Assembly: GCA_964474905.1 (NCBI GenBank)
Contig: CAYYUP010000024.1
Span: 1-64,000, forward strand
Direction of reading: 5' to 3'
Source of the DNA: JADJRG01 sp964474905
GTDB taxonomy: Bacteria; Myxococcota_A; Polyangia; Nannocystales; Nannocystaceae
DNA length: 64,000 nucleotides
The notes below the pieces were generated by a model. The model was given only the letters and a program-made list of their open reading frames with translations. It made no database searches and was not told the origin of the DNA. Shown one piece after another: positions 1 through 9,977 of the stretch. The stretch's first letter is position 1, and the number at the start of each line of letters is the position of its first letter. The translations under genes were made by a program, and so were the position numbers.

Positions 1-55
1 TCCTCAACTCCTCCTCCCATTTTACCAACAATCCACCCCCTGCACTCCACAACAG

Positions 56-92
56 AAAAACCCAGCGCGGATCACCGCACTGGGATTTTTTA
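56..92 (-). terminator. Hairpin terminator after the DUF4215 lipoprotein gene
   Basis: A 10-bp stem with one mismatch (61-70 with 75-84) and a 4-nt loop is flanked by A5 on one side and T5 on the other. On the minus strand it lies about 30 bp past the stop codon of the lipoprotein gene and ends in a U run. The flanking A and T tracts would let it work in both directions. Confidence 0.75.
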
Positions 93-121
93 TCTAGTAA
101 CTCCGAGTCCAACAGGACAAA

Positions 122-1141
122 CTAAAAGTTCTGAGCGTCGGCGCAGATCTTAACCCCAGCGGAGTCTGGTGTGGCCTGGCAGCGGTACTGGCCGGGCTTT
201 GTCCAGAACTCATCGTGCGCGTTCCAACGGCAGTCACTATCAGACTCGCACATCTTATGGCAGACCTTGGTCGAGACCTTAACGCCGCCCTCGTCGGTCA
301 CACGATCGGCGAGCGCGGTACCCACGGGGCACTCGCTAAAGCCATCGTAGTCGCCAAACGTCACGAATCCCGGGCAGAACGCACCCTCGCACTTTTGGGC
401 GGCGACCATGCAGCTACCTTCGGCAAAGTAGATCTTGCGATCGATGATGTTGAGCAGCTTGATATGGCCGCTATCGTAGCAGACCTTCTCGGTACCTGCC
501 GGAGCGGTGACATTGCCACAGCCGACGATTGTGCCGTCGAGCACATCATTGGCATCACACGTATTGCCGCCACAATCACGGGTGCAGGGCGCGTCAAAGC
601 CCCCGTCATTCACCGTACAAGAGGTCGAACATCCGTCTTGTGAGTCGGTATTGCCGTCATCGCAATCCTCTCCCAAATCGACGACACCATCGCCGCAGGT
701 CGGCGCCAGAAGATCGCAAGCGTCGAGGCAGTCGGCATCACCGTAGCCGTGCGGCACATTCTCGTCACTCGGCGGCTCGGTCTTTGTATTGCTGTCATCG
801 CAGACCTCGTTTCCAGAGATCTCGCCATCACCACAGACAGCACCGTCGGTCGTCGTCGACGTCGTCGTCGGGTCCGTCGTCGACGTCGTCGGGTCCGTCA
901 TCGTCGGGTCCGTCATCGTCGGGTCCGTCGTCGGGTCCGTCTCGGCGGCCGTCGTCGACGTGTCCTCGGTGGTCCCTTCGGTCGTGCTCGTGCCTTCGCT
1001 CGTCGACGTCGGGTCTGTCGAGGTCGAGCCTGCCATGGTCGTCTCGGTGGTGGCCGAATCATCCCCCGAACAGCCAGCGAGACCGGTGCCAAGACCAAGA
1101 CAGAGGGCGAGCGAAGACGCAAAGAAAGAAAAGCGACGCAT
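122..1141 (-). CDS. Cys-rich surface lipoprotein with DUF4215 repeats
   Basis: The N-terminus is a lipoprotein signal with lipobox LAGC (Cys24). It is followed by a ~75-residue Ser/Thr/Asp/Pro spacer made of TDPTM-like repeats, a typical stalk in Nannocystales outer-surface lipoproteins. Two Cys-rich modules of the DUF4215 (Myxococcus Cys-rich repeat) type follow, with CGDG...CDD patterns near residues 101 and 149-175. The remaining ~150 residues have many more cysteines, probably disulphide-bonded, and match no family I recognise. The spacer is encoded by a 15-bp tandem repeat around 888-935. The ATG at 1141 has no clear ribosome binding site, but the signal peptide begins there. It is probably lipid-anchored at the cell surface; its ligand is unknown. 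Confidence 0.8.
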   Translation of the reverse strand: MRRFSFFASSLALCLGLGTGLAGCSGDDSATTETTMAGSTSTDPTSTSEGTSTTEGTTEDTSTTAAETDPTTDPTMTDPTMTDPTTSTTDPTTTSTTTDGAVCGDGEISGNEVCDDSNTKTEPPSDENVPHGYGDADCLDACDLLAPTCGDGVVDLGEDCDDGNTDSQDGCSTSCTVNDGGFDAPCTRDCGGNTCDANDVLDGTIVGCGNVTAPAGTEKVCYDSGHIKLLNIIDRKIYFAEGSCMVAAQKCEGAFCPGFVTFGDYDGFSECPVGTALADRVTDEGGVKVSTKVCHKMCESDSDCRWNAHDEFWTKPGQYRCQATPDSAGVKICADAQNF

Positions 1142-1314
1142 AGGCGGATTCTAAGGTTCGCGCACAATGCGCAGGAGTGATCTTCACCACATTCGGCGCA
1201 CAGCAGCCACAGACGCCCACATAAAAGCGGATCGGCAGGTCTACAGGCGAGCAATGAACGCGCAGCGCGTACTTCTTGTCGTCTGACGACAGCCCCGTTA
1301 GCCTTGGCCGGCAC

Positions 1315-1734
1315 ATGGCGGGCGGTCCCTCAAGCGATGACACCAGCGGCGCGGTCGCAGATATCAACGTCACTCCGATGGTCGACGTGCTGCTCTCGCT
1401 GCTGATCATCTTTATGGTGGCGACACCGCATCAGAGCGCGCAGATGCCGATCAACGTGCCCACCGAGGCGCTCGAGCAGAGCCCGAGCGACCCCGACGCG
1501 ATGCTCCTGATCTCGATCGCCGCCGACGGCAAGGCCAAGCTCGGCGAGAGCGAGCTCAGCGAAAATTACGACGCGATGGTCGAGCAGCTCAAGGCCAACA
1601 AAAAGCTGCAAGCCGACGCACGGGTCGCGATCGATGCTGACCCAAAGGTCAGCTACGGTCGGGTGATCCAGGTGATGGCAGCGGCCCACGCAGCCGGCGT
1701 GCCCTCGGTCGGTCTCGCCTCCAATCGCCTCTAG
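1315..1734 (+). CDS. ExbD/TolR-family biopolymer transport protein
   Basis: This is a 139-aa single-pass inner-membrane protein. The hallmark motif ADINVTPMVDVLL precedes one hydrophobic helix, and the Asp inside that helix start is the proton-channel residue of ExbD/TolR proteins. A ~90-residue periplasmic domain follows, with the usual family ending (SYGRVIQVMAAAHAAG). The reading frame is open back to a TTG at 1276, but the ATG at 1315 gives the MAGG-type start seen in many ExbD proteins. By family, it energises TonB- or Tol-type transport together with ExbB/TolQ. No exbB, tonB or tolQ lies next to it here, so its partner must be elsewhere. Confidence 0.88.
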   Translation: MAGGPSSDDTSGAVADINVTPMVDVLLSLLIIFMVATPHQSAQMPINVPTEALEQSPSDPDAMLLISIAADGKAKLGESELSENYDAMVEQLKANKKLQADARVAIDADPKVSYGRVIQVMAAAHAAGVPSVGLASNRL

Positions 1735-2197
1735 CAGAGGTCGCGCGTTGGGCCCCTTGCCGGGCAGAGGTCATCGCCCCCGCGAGAGATCGACCCTCAA
1801 TTAATCGACATTGACGAGCTCGACACCAAAGCGCCCCCTCAGGGCTGCGCGCTCGCTCGCTCGTTCACTCGAGTTGGCCGCGATTTTTGCTCGCACACCG
1901 CACATCTGACAGTGAGGAAGGGCCCCACATGCCGACAATTCACAGCGGCAAACGTTCACACCTAGAAGCGAACCATACCGGGGTTGCGACCCCCGAAGAG
2001 GCCTCGCACCGGGCACACGCCCTTGTCCAGCGCACCTCATGCTGCGGGCATTTATGACCTAATCACCAGCACACAATGGGCGATGTTGGACGCGACCATC
2101 GATGCTCTTGTGAATGCATGGAATCGAGCGTTGAACATCAAGGCTGTGAAGCCGTGACCGGCCAGTTTACGATACATCCGCCCCCGTTGCTGTCGTG
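1735..2197. other. 460-bp intergenic region, no gene recognised
   Basis: This lies between exbD and the large kinase gene. I see no RNA gene and no convincing coding region; a 79-codon minus-strand ORF (1801-2040) has no recognisable protein features. Small hairpins exist, for example GGGGT/ACCCC around 1979-1992. It presumably holds the promoter of the kinase gene. Confidence 0.4.
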
Positions 2198-5100
2198 ATG
2201 TTCCCCGGCTATCGAGTGCTCGAGACCCTCCATGAGGGCAGTAATGCGGTCGTCCTGCGCGGCGAGCGAGTGGCTGACGATCGCCGCGTGATCCTCAAGC
2301 GCCTCGCCGAGGACTACCCCACAGCTGAGCGCCTGGCCTCGTTCCGCCAGGAGTACGAGATCAACCGCAGGGTCTCCGACGACGTCAGCCTCTGCTCCCT
2401 CGAGCGACAGGGTGAGCATTGGCTGATGGTTCTCGACGACGCCGGTGGGACCTCCCTCGATCGCATCGGCCTCCGCGGCAAACTCTCTCTGATCGAGTAC
2501 CTCCACCTCGCGGTCAAGATCACCACCTCGGTGGCCAAGGTCCACGAGAATCTGATCATCCACCGCGACATCAACCCGGCAAACATCACCCTCAACCGTG
2601 ATACCGGCGCGATCAACCTGATCGACTTCAGTGCCTCGACCCTGCTCCCGCGGGCCAGCGCCAGCTTCTCAAACCCGTCGATACTCGAGGGCACGCTGCC
2701 CTACATCGCGCCCGAGCAAACCGGCCGCATGAACCGCACCGTCGATCTGCGGGCTGACCTCTACTCCCTCGGCATCACCCTCTACGAAATCCTGGTCGGC
2801 TCGACGCCCTTCACCACCGAAGACCCGCTCGAGCTGGTGCACAGCCACGTCGCAAAGCTGCCGCCCGATCCCCGTGAGTCGCGCGCAGATACCCCCGAAA
2901 CCATCGCCAAGATCCTGCTCAAGCTGCTCTCCAAGAACGCCGAAGATCGCTACCAGTCGGCGCTCGGCCTCTCCCACGACCTCGTCCGCTGCCTGGCGCT
3001 CGCCGAAAAGGGGGAGCCTATCGTGCTCGCAGAGCTCGGCTCGCGCGACGTCAGTGCTCGGCTCAACATCCCCGAGACCCTCTACGGCCGCGAGAGCGAG
3101 CTACAAGCCCTGCTCGCCGCCTTCGAGCGGGTGAGCGAAGGCAACTGCGAACTGGCGGTGGTCACCGGCGCCCCAGGCATCGGCAAATCGGCACTCGTCC
3201 GCGAACTCTACGGGCCGATCACCCGCCAGCGTGGTTTTTTTATCGCCGGCAAGTTCGATCAGTTTCGCCGCAACGTTCCCTACTCCTCGCTGCTGCAGGC
3301 GTTCCGAGCCTTGGTCCGCCAACTCCTCGCCGATCTCCCCGAGCGGGTCGAAGAGTGGCGCGACAAGATGCTCGAAGCGCTAGGTCCGAACGGACAGGTT
3401 TTGATCCGCGTGATCCCCGAGATCGAGCTGATCATCGGCCCCCAACCCGACGTACCCGAACTCCGCGCCGAAGACTCTCACAACCGCTTCAACCTGACCT
3501 TTCGCTCATTTATCCGCATCTTCACGCAGACCGAGCACCCCCTCGTTCTCTTCCTCGACGACCTGCAGTGGGCTGACCACGCAACCCTCGATCTCCTCGA
3601 GGTGCTGCTCTGCTCGGGCCAGAGCGACCACCTTTTGGTCGTCTTTGCCCACCGAAGCAACGAGGTCGATGTCTCTCACCCACTGCTGATGACGATCGAA
3701 CGGATCCGCCGCAGCGACATCCCGCTCACCAACCTCAACCTCCAATCCCTCAAGCCCGCCCATGTCGTCGCCCTCCTCGGCGATGCCCTCCACTGCACCG
3801 ATACCGAGGTCAAGCCCCTCGCCGATCTTCTAAACGCGAAGACCGGTGGCAACCCCTTCTTTGTCGGCGAGTTCCTCCGTCACCTCCACGACGACGGGCT
3901 GCTCTTCGTCGATACCAGCACCGGCCGCTGGCGCTGGGACCTCGGCCAGATCCGCCAGCGAAACATCACCGAGAACGTCGTCGAGTTGATGTCGCAGAAG
4001 GTCCGAGAACTGCCCTCCGAGGTCCAAGCGACCCTCAAAATCGCCTCCGCGCTAGGCAATCGATTCGACCTCGAAGCCGTCGTCAAGACCGCCGAGCAGT
4101 CGCTGCAGACGGTCATTTCATCCCTCTGGTCGGCGCTCCAGGCCGGCTTTCTGACACCGATGAGCAAGACCGTCGCGCTCCTCAACCTCGAACTCGACAA
4201 CGACACTGACGCCCTCCCCGACTTCGAAGTCCGCTTCACCCACGATCGCATCCAACAAGCGATCTACGCCCTGATTCCCGACGATGAGCGGCCCACGGTG
4301 CACCGCCGCATCGGTCACCATCTACTCGCTTCGGTCGCCGTCGACCAGCTCGCGGGCGATGTCTTTACGATCGTCGGCCACCTAAACCAGGCACTGATCC
4401 TCGTCGAGGGCTGGGACGAACGTCACCTCCTCGCCCGCCTCAACCTCAACGCCGCCCGCCGGGCCACCGACGCCTCCGCGTTCTCGGCAGCCTTTGAGCA
4501 CTTCAAGATCGGCGCCCAATGCCTCAGCAGCGAGGGCTGGGCCCGCGACCACGATCTGACCTTTACCCTCAATCTAGGTGCCGCCGAGTCGGCGTGCATG
4601 ATCGGCAACTACGAGGATATGGAGGCCCGGACGGGGCGCCTGCTCGATCGATCGACCAACATCCTCGAGCGAGCGGCGGTCCTCGAGATCCTGATCCAGG
4701 CGAAGACGATCCAGCTCGACCTGCCGCAGGCGCTCGACCAGGCGATCTCGCTGCTCCGCGAACTCGGCTTGCGCCTGCCCAAACACCCGGGAAAATTCGA
4801 CGTTCTCGCGGCCGTGGTCCGCACCAAGGCAACGCTCGCGGGCAAGGATTTCGAGAGCTTTGCCGCGCTGCCACGCGCTTCGGATCCCCAGGTTCTGGCG
4901 CAGGTCGAGGTCATGGGCGGAGTGATCTCGGCGGCCTACCGCAGTGATCCAAACTCCTTCGTGCTGATCGCTCTGGCGATGCTCAAGCTCTCGGTGCGGC
5001 ACGGCAATACACCGGCGTCGGGCTTTGCCTACGCCTGCTACGCCCTGATCCTCGCCAGCTCGATCGGCGATGTCGCCGGCGCCAAGCGCCTGGTGCCGGT

Positions 5101-7375
5101 GTGCAACGAAATGCTCGAGTGGCCAATGACCCGGCCCTTCAAGGCAAAGACACTCTTCGCCCTCGGCACCTTCGTTCTCTCCTGGACCGAGCACCCGAGC
5201 ATCTGCGCCGACCGCCTGTACGACGGCTATATCAGCGGCCTCGAGGTCGGCGATCTCGAGTTCGCCTCGCATTGCGGCTACATCCGCTCCTACTTCCTCC
5301 TCCGCGCCTCTGAGGATCTCAGCGACCTGATCACCGATCTCGAGCAGATGGCCAACGCCCTGAGACCGCTCGCCCAGGGACGCGCGGCCGAACTCTGCGA
5401 GCTTTACCTGCAGGTGGCCAAAAACCTGCGCGGCGAGAGCACAGTTCCCCGCCGCTTGGTGAGCGAGCGCTTCGATGTCAACGACAGCCTGCGCAAGAGC
5501 TATCATCTTCGAGACACGCGAGCGATCGTCGAGGCCTGCCTGCAAAAGGTCTATACCGAGGTCGTCTTCGGCGACTTCGAAGCTGCCCGTCAAACCAGCG
5601 CCCGCCTGCCCGAGCACCTCGATGACCTGCCGGGTTTCCCACCCGCCGCCGAGTCGCGCTTCTTCGACGCCCTGCTCACCCTCGAGGAGCTGCCCCGCCT
5701 CGGCACATGGGCCCGTCGCAGGGCGTACGGCCGGGTCAAAGCCAACCTCACGAAGCTCCGCAAATGGAGCGAGACGACGCCGCAACTCTACCTCCACCTG
5801 CGCCTGCTCATCGAAGCCGAGCTCGCCCGTGTCGACAGCCGTCACGGTGACGCCCGCCAGGCCTACGACCGCGCTCTCGCGGCCGCCACAGAGCAGCGAC
5901 TGCTCCGCGACCAGGGTCTGATCGCCGAATTCGCGGCGTCGTTTTACTTCGCTGGCAACTACGAAGAGCTCGGCCGCCACTTCCTCCGCACAGCCCACCG
6001 CGCCTACCTCCGTTGGGGTGCGATCGCGAAGACCGAGTCGCTCGAGAGCCTGCATCCACAGCTCGTCGCCAAGGCCTCCGCAAGCATCTCCCGCAGCGCG
6101 ACGATCCACGCGACCACAGCCCTCTCATCGACACTCGACCTGACCGCAGTGCTCCGGGCCTCGCAAGCGATTTCCCGCGAAATCGTGCCCGAGAAGCTCC
6201 TGGCGACGCTGATCAAGATGGTGATCGAGTCAGCGGGTGCCGACCGCGGCCTCCTCCTGCAAAGTCGCGGCGACTCCTGGGTCGTGACGATCATGGGACA
6301 AACCACCGCCGATAAACTAGACGTCGAGTTTGACCTGCCCGGGAACGCGAAGCAGCTACCGCTGTCGATGCTGCACTACGTCGCCCGCACCCGCGAGGCC
6401 GTGATCCGCGACGCCAGCCGACACACGGGCACCTTCGACGACGATCCCTACCTCATCGCCAACCTGATCCGCTCTGTACTCTGCATGCCGCTGGTCAACC
6501 AGTCGCGCCTCGTCGGCATCCTCTACCTCGAAAACTCGCTGAGCGACGGCGCCTTCTACGAGGACCGCTTCTCCTTCCTCGAAATGCTCGCCTCTCAGAT
6601 GGCGACCTCGATCGAGAACGCCGACCTCTTTGCCAACCTCGAGCGCAAGGTCGAGATGCGTACCGCCGAGCTCACCGACGCCAACGACCAGCTCACGGCG
6701 AGCAACCTCGAGCTCGACGCCTTCGCCAGGACCGTTGCCCACGATCTTAAAAACCCTCTCGGTACCATCGAGGGTTACGCCCGCTACCTCCTCGACGATC
6801 TCGACGACATCGACCGCGCCGAGACCATCGACGTGCTCGAGCGCATCGCCCTGACCGGCGACCAATCGGTGCGCATCGTCAACGAGATCCTCCTGCTCGC
6901 CAGCGTGCGCAAGGGCGCCGTGCAGATGGCCGCGATCGAGATGAGTGCAGTCGTCGACGGCGCGCTCGGCCGCCTCGATGCGATGATCAAGGAGTACGAC
7001 GCGATCATCACCAAGCCATCGCGCTGGCCCCTCGCCCTCGGCCATCCTCCTTGGGTCGAGGAAATCTGGGCGAACTACATCAGCAACGCCCTCAAGTACG
7101 GCGGCCGACCGCCGATCATCGAGCTCGGTGCCGATGTTCAGGATGACGCGACGATCCGCTTCTGGGTGAAAGACAACGGCCCGGGCATCACGCCCGAGGA
7201 GCAGAGCCAGGTGTTTGCAGAGTTCACCCGCCTGGAGGGTGCAGGTGCTGATGGTCACGGCCTAGGCCTCTCGATCGTCAAACGCATCATCGATCGCATC
7301 GACGGCTCTATCTCACTCTCGAGCAAGCTCGGCGCCGGTAGCGTGTTTTCCTTTACGCTTCCAGCTGCGACCTAA
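2198..7375 (+). CDS. Trifunctional Ser/Thr kinase-AAA ATPase-GAF-histidine kinase
   Basis: This ~1725-aa cytoplasmic signalling protein has, in order: an N-terminal protein kinase domain (1-270; catalytic loop HRDINPANITL near 122, LIDFSAST as the DFG equivalent near 145, APEQTGRM near 172); an AAA_16 domain starting YGRESE near 296, with Walker A GAPGIGKS near 324 and Walker B LVLFLDDLQWAD near 449; a long helical TPR-like region to ~1300; a GAF domain (~1310-1480); and a histidine kinase core with H-box VAHDLKNPLG near 1514 and ATP-binding boxes SNALKYGG and GHGLGLS near 1627-1690. This architecture is known from cyanobacteria and myxobacteria. The catalytic loop has HRD, so the kinase is probably active. 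There is no receiver domain. Two starts are adjacent (GTG 2195, ATG 2198). Confidence 0.93.
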   Translation: MFPGYRVLETLHEGSNAVVLRGERVADDRRVILKRLAEDYPTAERLASFRQEYEINRRVSDDVSLCSLERQGEHWLMVLDDAGGTSLDRIGLRGKLSLIEYLHLAVKITTSVAKVHENLIIHRDINPANITLNRDTGAINLIDFSASTLLPRASASFSNPSILEGTLPYIAPEQTGRMNRTVDLRADLYSLGITLYEILVGSTPFTTEDPLELVHSHVAKLPPDPRESRADTPETIAKILLKLLSKNAEDRYQSALGLSHDLVRCLALAEKGEPIVLAELGSRDVSARLNIPETLYGRESELQALLAAFERVSEGNCELAVVTGAPGIGKSALVRELYGPITRQRGFFIAGKFDQFRRNVPYSSLLQAFRALVRQLLADLPERVEEWRDKMLEALGPNGQVLIRVIPEIELIIGPQPDVPELRAEDSHNRFNLTFRSFIRIFTQTEHPLVLFLDDLQWADHATLDLLEVLLCSGQSDHLLVVFAHRSNEVDVSHPLLMTIERIRRSDIPLTNLNLQSLKPAHVVALLGDALHCTDTEVKPLADLLNAKTGGNPFFVGEFLRHLHDDGLLFVDTSTGRWRWDLGQIRQRNITENVVELMSQKVRELPSEVQATLKIASALGNRFDLEAVVKTAEQSLQTVISSLWSALQAGFLTPMSKTVALLNLELDNDTDALPDFEVRFTHDRIQQAIYALIPDDERPTVHRRIGHHLLASVAVDQLAGDVFTIVGHLNQALILVEGWDERHLLARLNLNAARRATDASAFSAAFEHFKIGAQCLSSEGWARDHDLTFTLNLGAAESACMIGNYEDMEARTGRLLDRSTNILERAAVLEILIQAKTIQLDLPQALDQAISLLRELGLRLPKHPGKFDVLAAVVRTKATLAGKDFESFAALPRASDPQVLAQVEVMGGVISAAYRSDPNSFVLIALAMLKLSVRHGNTPASGFAYACYALILASSIGDVAGAKRLVPVCNEMLEWPMTRPFKAKTLFALGTFVLSWTEHPSICADRLYDGYISGLEVGDLEFASHCGYIRSYFLLRASEDLSDLITDLEQMANALRPLAQGRAAELCELYLQVAKNLRGESTVPRRLVSERFDVNDSLRKSYHLRDTRAIVEACLQKVYTEVVFGDFEAARQTSARLPEHLDDLPGFPPAAESRFFDALLTLEELPRLGTWARRRAYGRVKANLTKLRKWSETTPQLYLHLRLLIEAELARVDSRHGDARQAYDRALAAATEQRLLRDQGLIAEFAASFYFAGNYEELGRHFLRTAHRAYLRWGAIAKTESLESLHPQLVAKASASISRSATIHATTALSSTLDLTAVLRASQAISREIVPEKLLATLIKMVIESAGADRGLLLQSRGDSWVVTIMGQTTADKLDVEFDLPGNAKQLPLSMLHYVARTREAVIRDASRHTGTFDDDPYLIANLIRSVLCMPLVNQSRLVGILYLENSLSDGAFYEDRFSFLEMLASQMATSIENADLFANLERKVEMRTAELTDANDQLTASNLELDAFARTVAHDLKNPLGTIEGYARYLLDDLDDIDRAETIDVLERIALTGDQSVRIVNEILLLASVRKGAVQMAAIEMSAVVDGALGRLDAMIKEYDAIITKPSRWPLALGHPPWVEEIWANYISNALKYGGRPPIIELGADVQDDATIRFWVKDNGPGITPEEQSQVFAEFTRLEGAGADGHGLGLSIVKRIIDRIDGSISLSSKLGAGSVFSFTLPAAT

Positions 7376-7560
7376 TCGACGGCGTCATCCAAAGACCCAC
7401 ATACGAAAATCTTCAGCGGTGAAGAGCAGCGATATTAGTAATTTTTGCTGCACAAAGAAGACTCTCGTTTCCCTCCAGGATGCACGGTCCGCATACAAAA
7501 TGTAGGCACACCTAGGCGCGAATTCATGCTACTCGTTGGAATGGGGGCAAAACCGCACCT

Positions 7561-8544
7561 ATGGTCCATACAACCAGCAAACGATCACTGGCGACGCTTC
7601 GCGATGATTTAATCACCATCGCGAACCTCACGGACGTCGCCTACTGCGAAGACACTTTGAAGCGAGTCCTGAGTTCCTTTGAGCACGGCTTTCTCAACCG
7701 CTCGATCCAGATCCGGTCGACGACCAAACCCGTAGCCAAGCGCGACCTTTGCTTTCGCTTTCTCGATCTCGAGAGCCGTGAACACCCGCTCGAGCAAGCG
7801 ATCCGGCACGGTGAAATCAGTCCCAACGGACATGCGATCTACGGCTGGCTGCCGACGGTCGCCGAGCACTTCCCAGCACTCGGCTACGGCGTCGACTTTG
7901 AGGCGACCCGCGGACTCATCAAGATCTGGCAGTTCATCGACGGGGCCTACGAACCTGAGGCGCTTCAGGAACTGCCGATCATGCCGCGGGGATACGCGGC
8001 GTCGCTACCCCTGCTCCGCGAACTCGGCCTCGACTCGGTCACCATCGTCGGCGCCGACTATGTCCACAACTCGGTGAACCTTTACTTTCGCCCCTCACAG
8101 GCGAGCCACAATACGAGCACACTGGTCTCGGCGGTGTGCAAACACCTCGGTTTTGCACCGCCCACGGCAACTGCACAGGCACACGCCAGCAAGACCGGCT
8201 GCATCGCCGTCACCTACGGCTGGGACAGCCCATCGATCGAGCGCATCTGTTTCTACGTCGCCGGCTTCGCCCGCGAAGATGTGCCCGACTACGACCCGCA
8301 GCTTCGCACCTTCGCCCGCAATGCCCCCGCCCTCGTCGACGATCCTCGCTTCATCATCGGCTGGTCCCACGGTGCTCGCGGAACCTACCTCAAGATCGAA
8401 GACGACTACACGGGTGATGTCAGCGGAATCTTTGGAGCGGCGATGGCCGTGCCGAAAATCGAACTCGCCGACGGCTCCTGGGCCCCGCCCCCCCCTACTC
8501 TGGGTCCCTCCGACTCCAGCGCGGGTACCCGAACTCTCTCCTAG
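7561..8544 (+). CDS. ABBA-fold aromatic prenyltransferase (NphB/CloQ family)
   Basis: The 327-aa protein matches the Orf2/NphB/CloQ family in the order of its conserved blocks: a phenylalanine/aspartate-rich N-terminus, DSVTIVGADYVHNSVNLYF (compare the DKVQ...NLYF block of NphB), an IERICFYV strand, the PALVDDPRFIIGWS stretch, and a closing YLKIEDDYTGDVSGIFGAA block like YYKLGAYYHITDVQRGLLKA of NphB. These soluble enzymes have a 10-stranded barrel and transfer dimethylallyl or geranyl groups to aromatic substrates without a DDxxD motif; none is present here. Its substrate cannot be told from sequence. No polyketide synthase or aromatic pathway is adjacent. The gene stands alone, 185 bp after the kinase gene. 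Confidence 0.85.
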   Translation: MVHTTSKRSLATLRDDLITIANLTDVAYCEDTLKRVLSSFEHGFLNRSIQIRSTTKPVAKRDLCFRFLDLESREHPLEQAIRHGEISPNGHAIYGWLPTVAEHFPALGYGVDFEATRGLIKIWQFIDGAYEPEALQELPIMPRGYAASLPLLRELGLDSVTIVGADYVHNSVNLYFRPSQASHNTSTLVSAVCKHLGFAPPTATAQAHASKTGCIAVTYGWDSPSIERICFYVAGFAREDVPDYDPQLRTFARNAPALVDDPRFIIGWSHGARGTYLKIEDDYTGDVSGIFGAAMAVPKIELADGSWAPPPPTLGPSDSSAGTRTLS

Positions 8545-8619
8545 AAGCCCGGCCGGCCGCGATGACTCCCGAGCGCTCATGCTCGGGAACCATCACTCCG
8601 ATATACTGTCCAATGAGAC

Positions 8620-8919
8620 ATGACACTAAGAACAGGTCGATCCGAACAGGCGAAAATGGGCTGGCAACGGTCGCCGCTGATGATTCTGGGTCTAGCTGTG
8701 CTCATCGCTAGTGCCATCGCCATCAGCATCACCAAAAATACTCCAGAGACCACCCCGAGCCCGCCACCGGCCAAACGAGCCGCGAAGCCGCAAGTCGAGC
8801 TGCCTCCTGCTCCTGCTCCAGAGCAAGCCGCCGGCCAGCTAAACAACCACTACGGCTGGCCGATGGACAACGACGATCCCGAGGTCTGGGGCGCTTCCTC
8901 GGATAGCGAGGTCAACTAG
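8620..8919 (+). CDS. Small single-pass membrane protein, unknown function
   Basis: The 99-aa product has one hydrophobic helix (about residues 17-37) followed by a Pro/Ala/Lys-rich linker and an acidic tail (DNDDPEVWGASSDSEVN). No family is recognised. A second in-frame ATG at 8656 would place the helix near the N-terminus (MGWQRSPLMILGLAVLIAS) and could be the true start; neither start has a good ribosome binding site. It follows the prenyltransferase gene by 75 bp on the same strand and may be cotranscribed. It could be a simple membrane-anchored periplasmic peptide. Confidence 0.5.
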   Translation: MTLRTGRSEQAKMGWQRSPLMILGLAVLIASAIAISITKNTPETTPSPPPAKRAAKPQVELPPAPAPEQAAGQLNNHYGWPMDNDDPEVWGASSDSEVN

Positions 8920-8953
8920 CAACGCGACACCTGCAACGCGACACCTCGAACGC

Positions 8954-9871
8954 TCAATCGCCAGCATCCGCTTGCTCTGATCGCCAGCGCTCAAACTCCA
9001 CCCGGTCGACCTTACAGACCCCCGTGAAGTCGTGAGTCAGCGACCTTCGAGCCTCTGCCCCAGCCTTCTCCGGATCGCCGCGCTCAAACTCGACGATCAA
9101 GTTGATCGCCGACTCGATGACATTATCTAGATAGATGAATCGCTCGGGCGAGCCATCCTCGTCCTTGCCTTCGGCGTTCGCACACCACGCTCGGAGCCAC
9201 GCCTTCGCGCCGCTCTGATCACCGCTGATCTCCAGGACCCCGGGCATACCGGTGATGCAGCTCTGGAGGAGCACCGAAACCCTGCCCTGCGCCCCCGCAC
9301 TCTCCTCCTCTTGGCAACGGCTGATATACGACGCGTGATCGCCGTTGATAACCCCGAGCATCAGCCTCGACAGCTCGTACTCAGAGCGAGTCACCCACGG
9401 ATTCTCGCACTCGTACATATCGACATAGACCTCTTTTGGGCCCTCGGGGCAGGGAACCCGGTAGAGATCGATAACATGGCCCGAAGGCCCACTGCCGACA
9501 TTGCCGACCCGGGCCCCGATCGCAGCCCGAAGGTCCCCCCCAAAGGGGCTACGCCCGTCCTCGCAGAGAACATCCGAGGCTACATAATCGTAGGAGTGTG
9601 TCGCCCCACAGGTGGGCACCGGCGCCTCCCTGCTGGTCCCCAACACCAACTCAGCCGCACGCCGGAGATCGTCGGGGCCCGCCTGGACATCGAAGGATGG
9701 CAGCGACCGGGCATCGGCCGCGAGTTCCTGCTGCACCTCGCCGGACGCCACGCTCACGGATGCTGCGGGCTCCTGGGTCGAGCGAGTCGCGCGCCTACCA
9801 CAGGCGGCGACCACACAGAACGCTACCACGGCCGCAGGCATAATCCTCCAATCGCGCCATCGCCCGCCCAT
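8954..9871 (-). CDS. Predicted lipoprotein, unknown function
   Basis: The protein is about 305 aa with a signal peptide ending in the lipobox VAAC (Cys24 from the ATG at 9871). The frame is open to 10012, but that start would overlap the divergent VOC gene, and the ATG at 9871 puts the signal peptide at the N-terminus. The mature part has no recognised domain; it contains ~10 cysteines and an acidic, soluble sequence, in line with a periplasmic or outer-membrane-anchored protein. It is convergent with the small membrane protein gene and divergent from the VOC gene. Confidence 0.65.
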   Translation of the reverse strand: MGGRWRDWRIMPAAVVAFCVVAACGRRATRSTQEPAASVSVASGEVQQELAADARSLPSFDVQAGPDDLRRAAELVLGTSREAPVPTCGATHSYDYVASDVLCEDGRSPFGGDLRAAIGARVGNVGSGPSGHVIDLYRVPCPEGPKEVYVDMYECENPWVTRSEYELSRLMLGVINGDHASYISRCQEEESAGAQGRVSVLLQSCITGMPGVLEISGDQSGAKAWLRAWCANAEGKDEDGSPERFIYLDNVIESAINLIVEFERGDPEKAGAEARRSLTHDFTGVCKVDRVEFERWRSEQADAGD

Positions 9872-9977
9872 CGTGGACGCGAGCATAACAGACGCCACCA
9901 ACACCCCGAGCACATAGAGATAGCAGCGCAACCCTGCGATGGTGCGGTGACGCGAGCGGCCTGATAGGCTCCCGCCG

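Noticed and set aside
1917..1990. Possible fifth copy of the structured repeat (GAAGGGCCCCAC at 1917-1930)
   Set aside because: Only a 12-bp word is shared; the CAGACAGGTCGG and CGTCCTAGACTC blocks and the inner hairpin are missing.
1801..2040. 79-codon minus-strand ORF between exbD and the kinase gene
   Set aside because: No motif, no signal peptide, no ribosome binding site; composition typical of random high-GC sequence.
4574..6109. 511-codon minus-strand ORF inside the trifunctional kinase gene
   Set aside because: Antisense shadow; the sense frame carries continuous domain structure on both sides.
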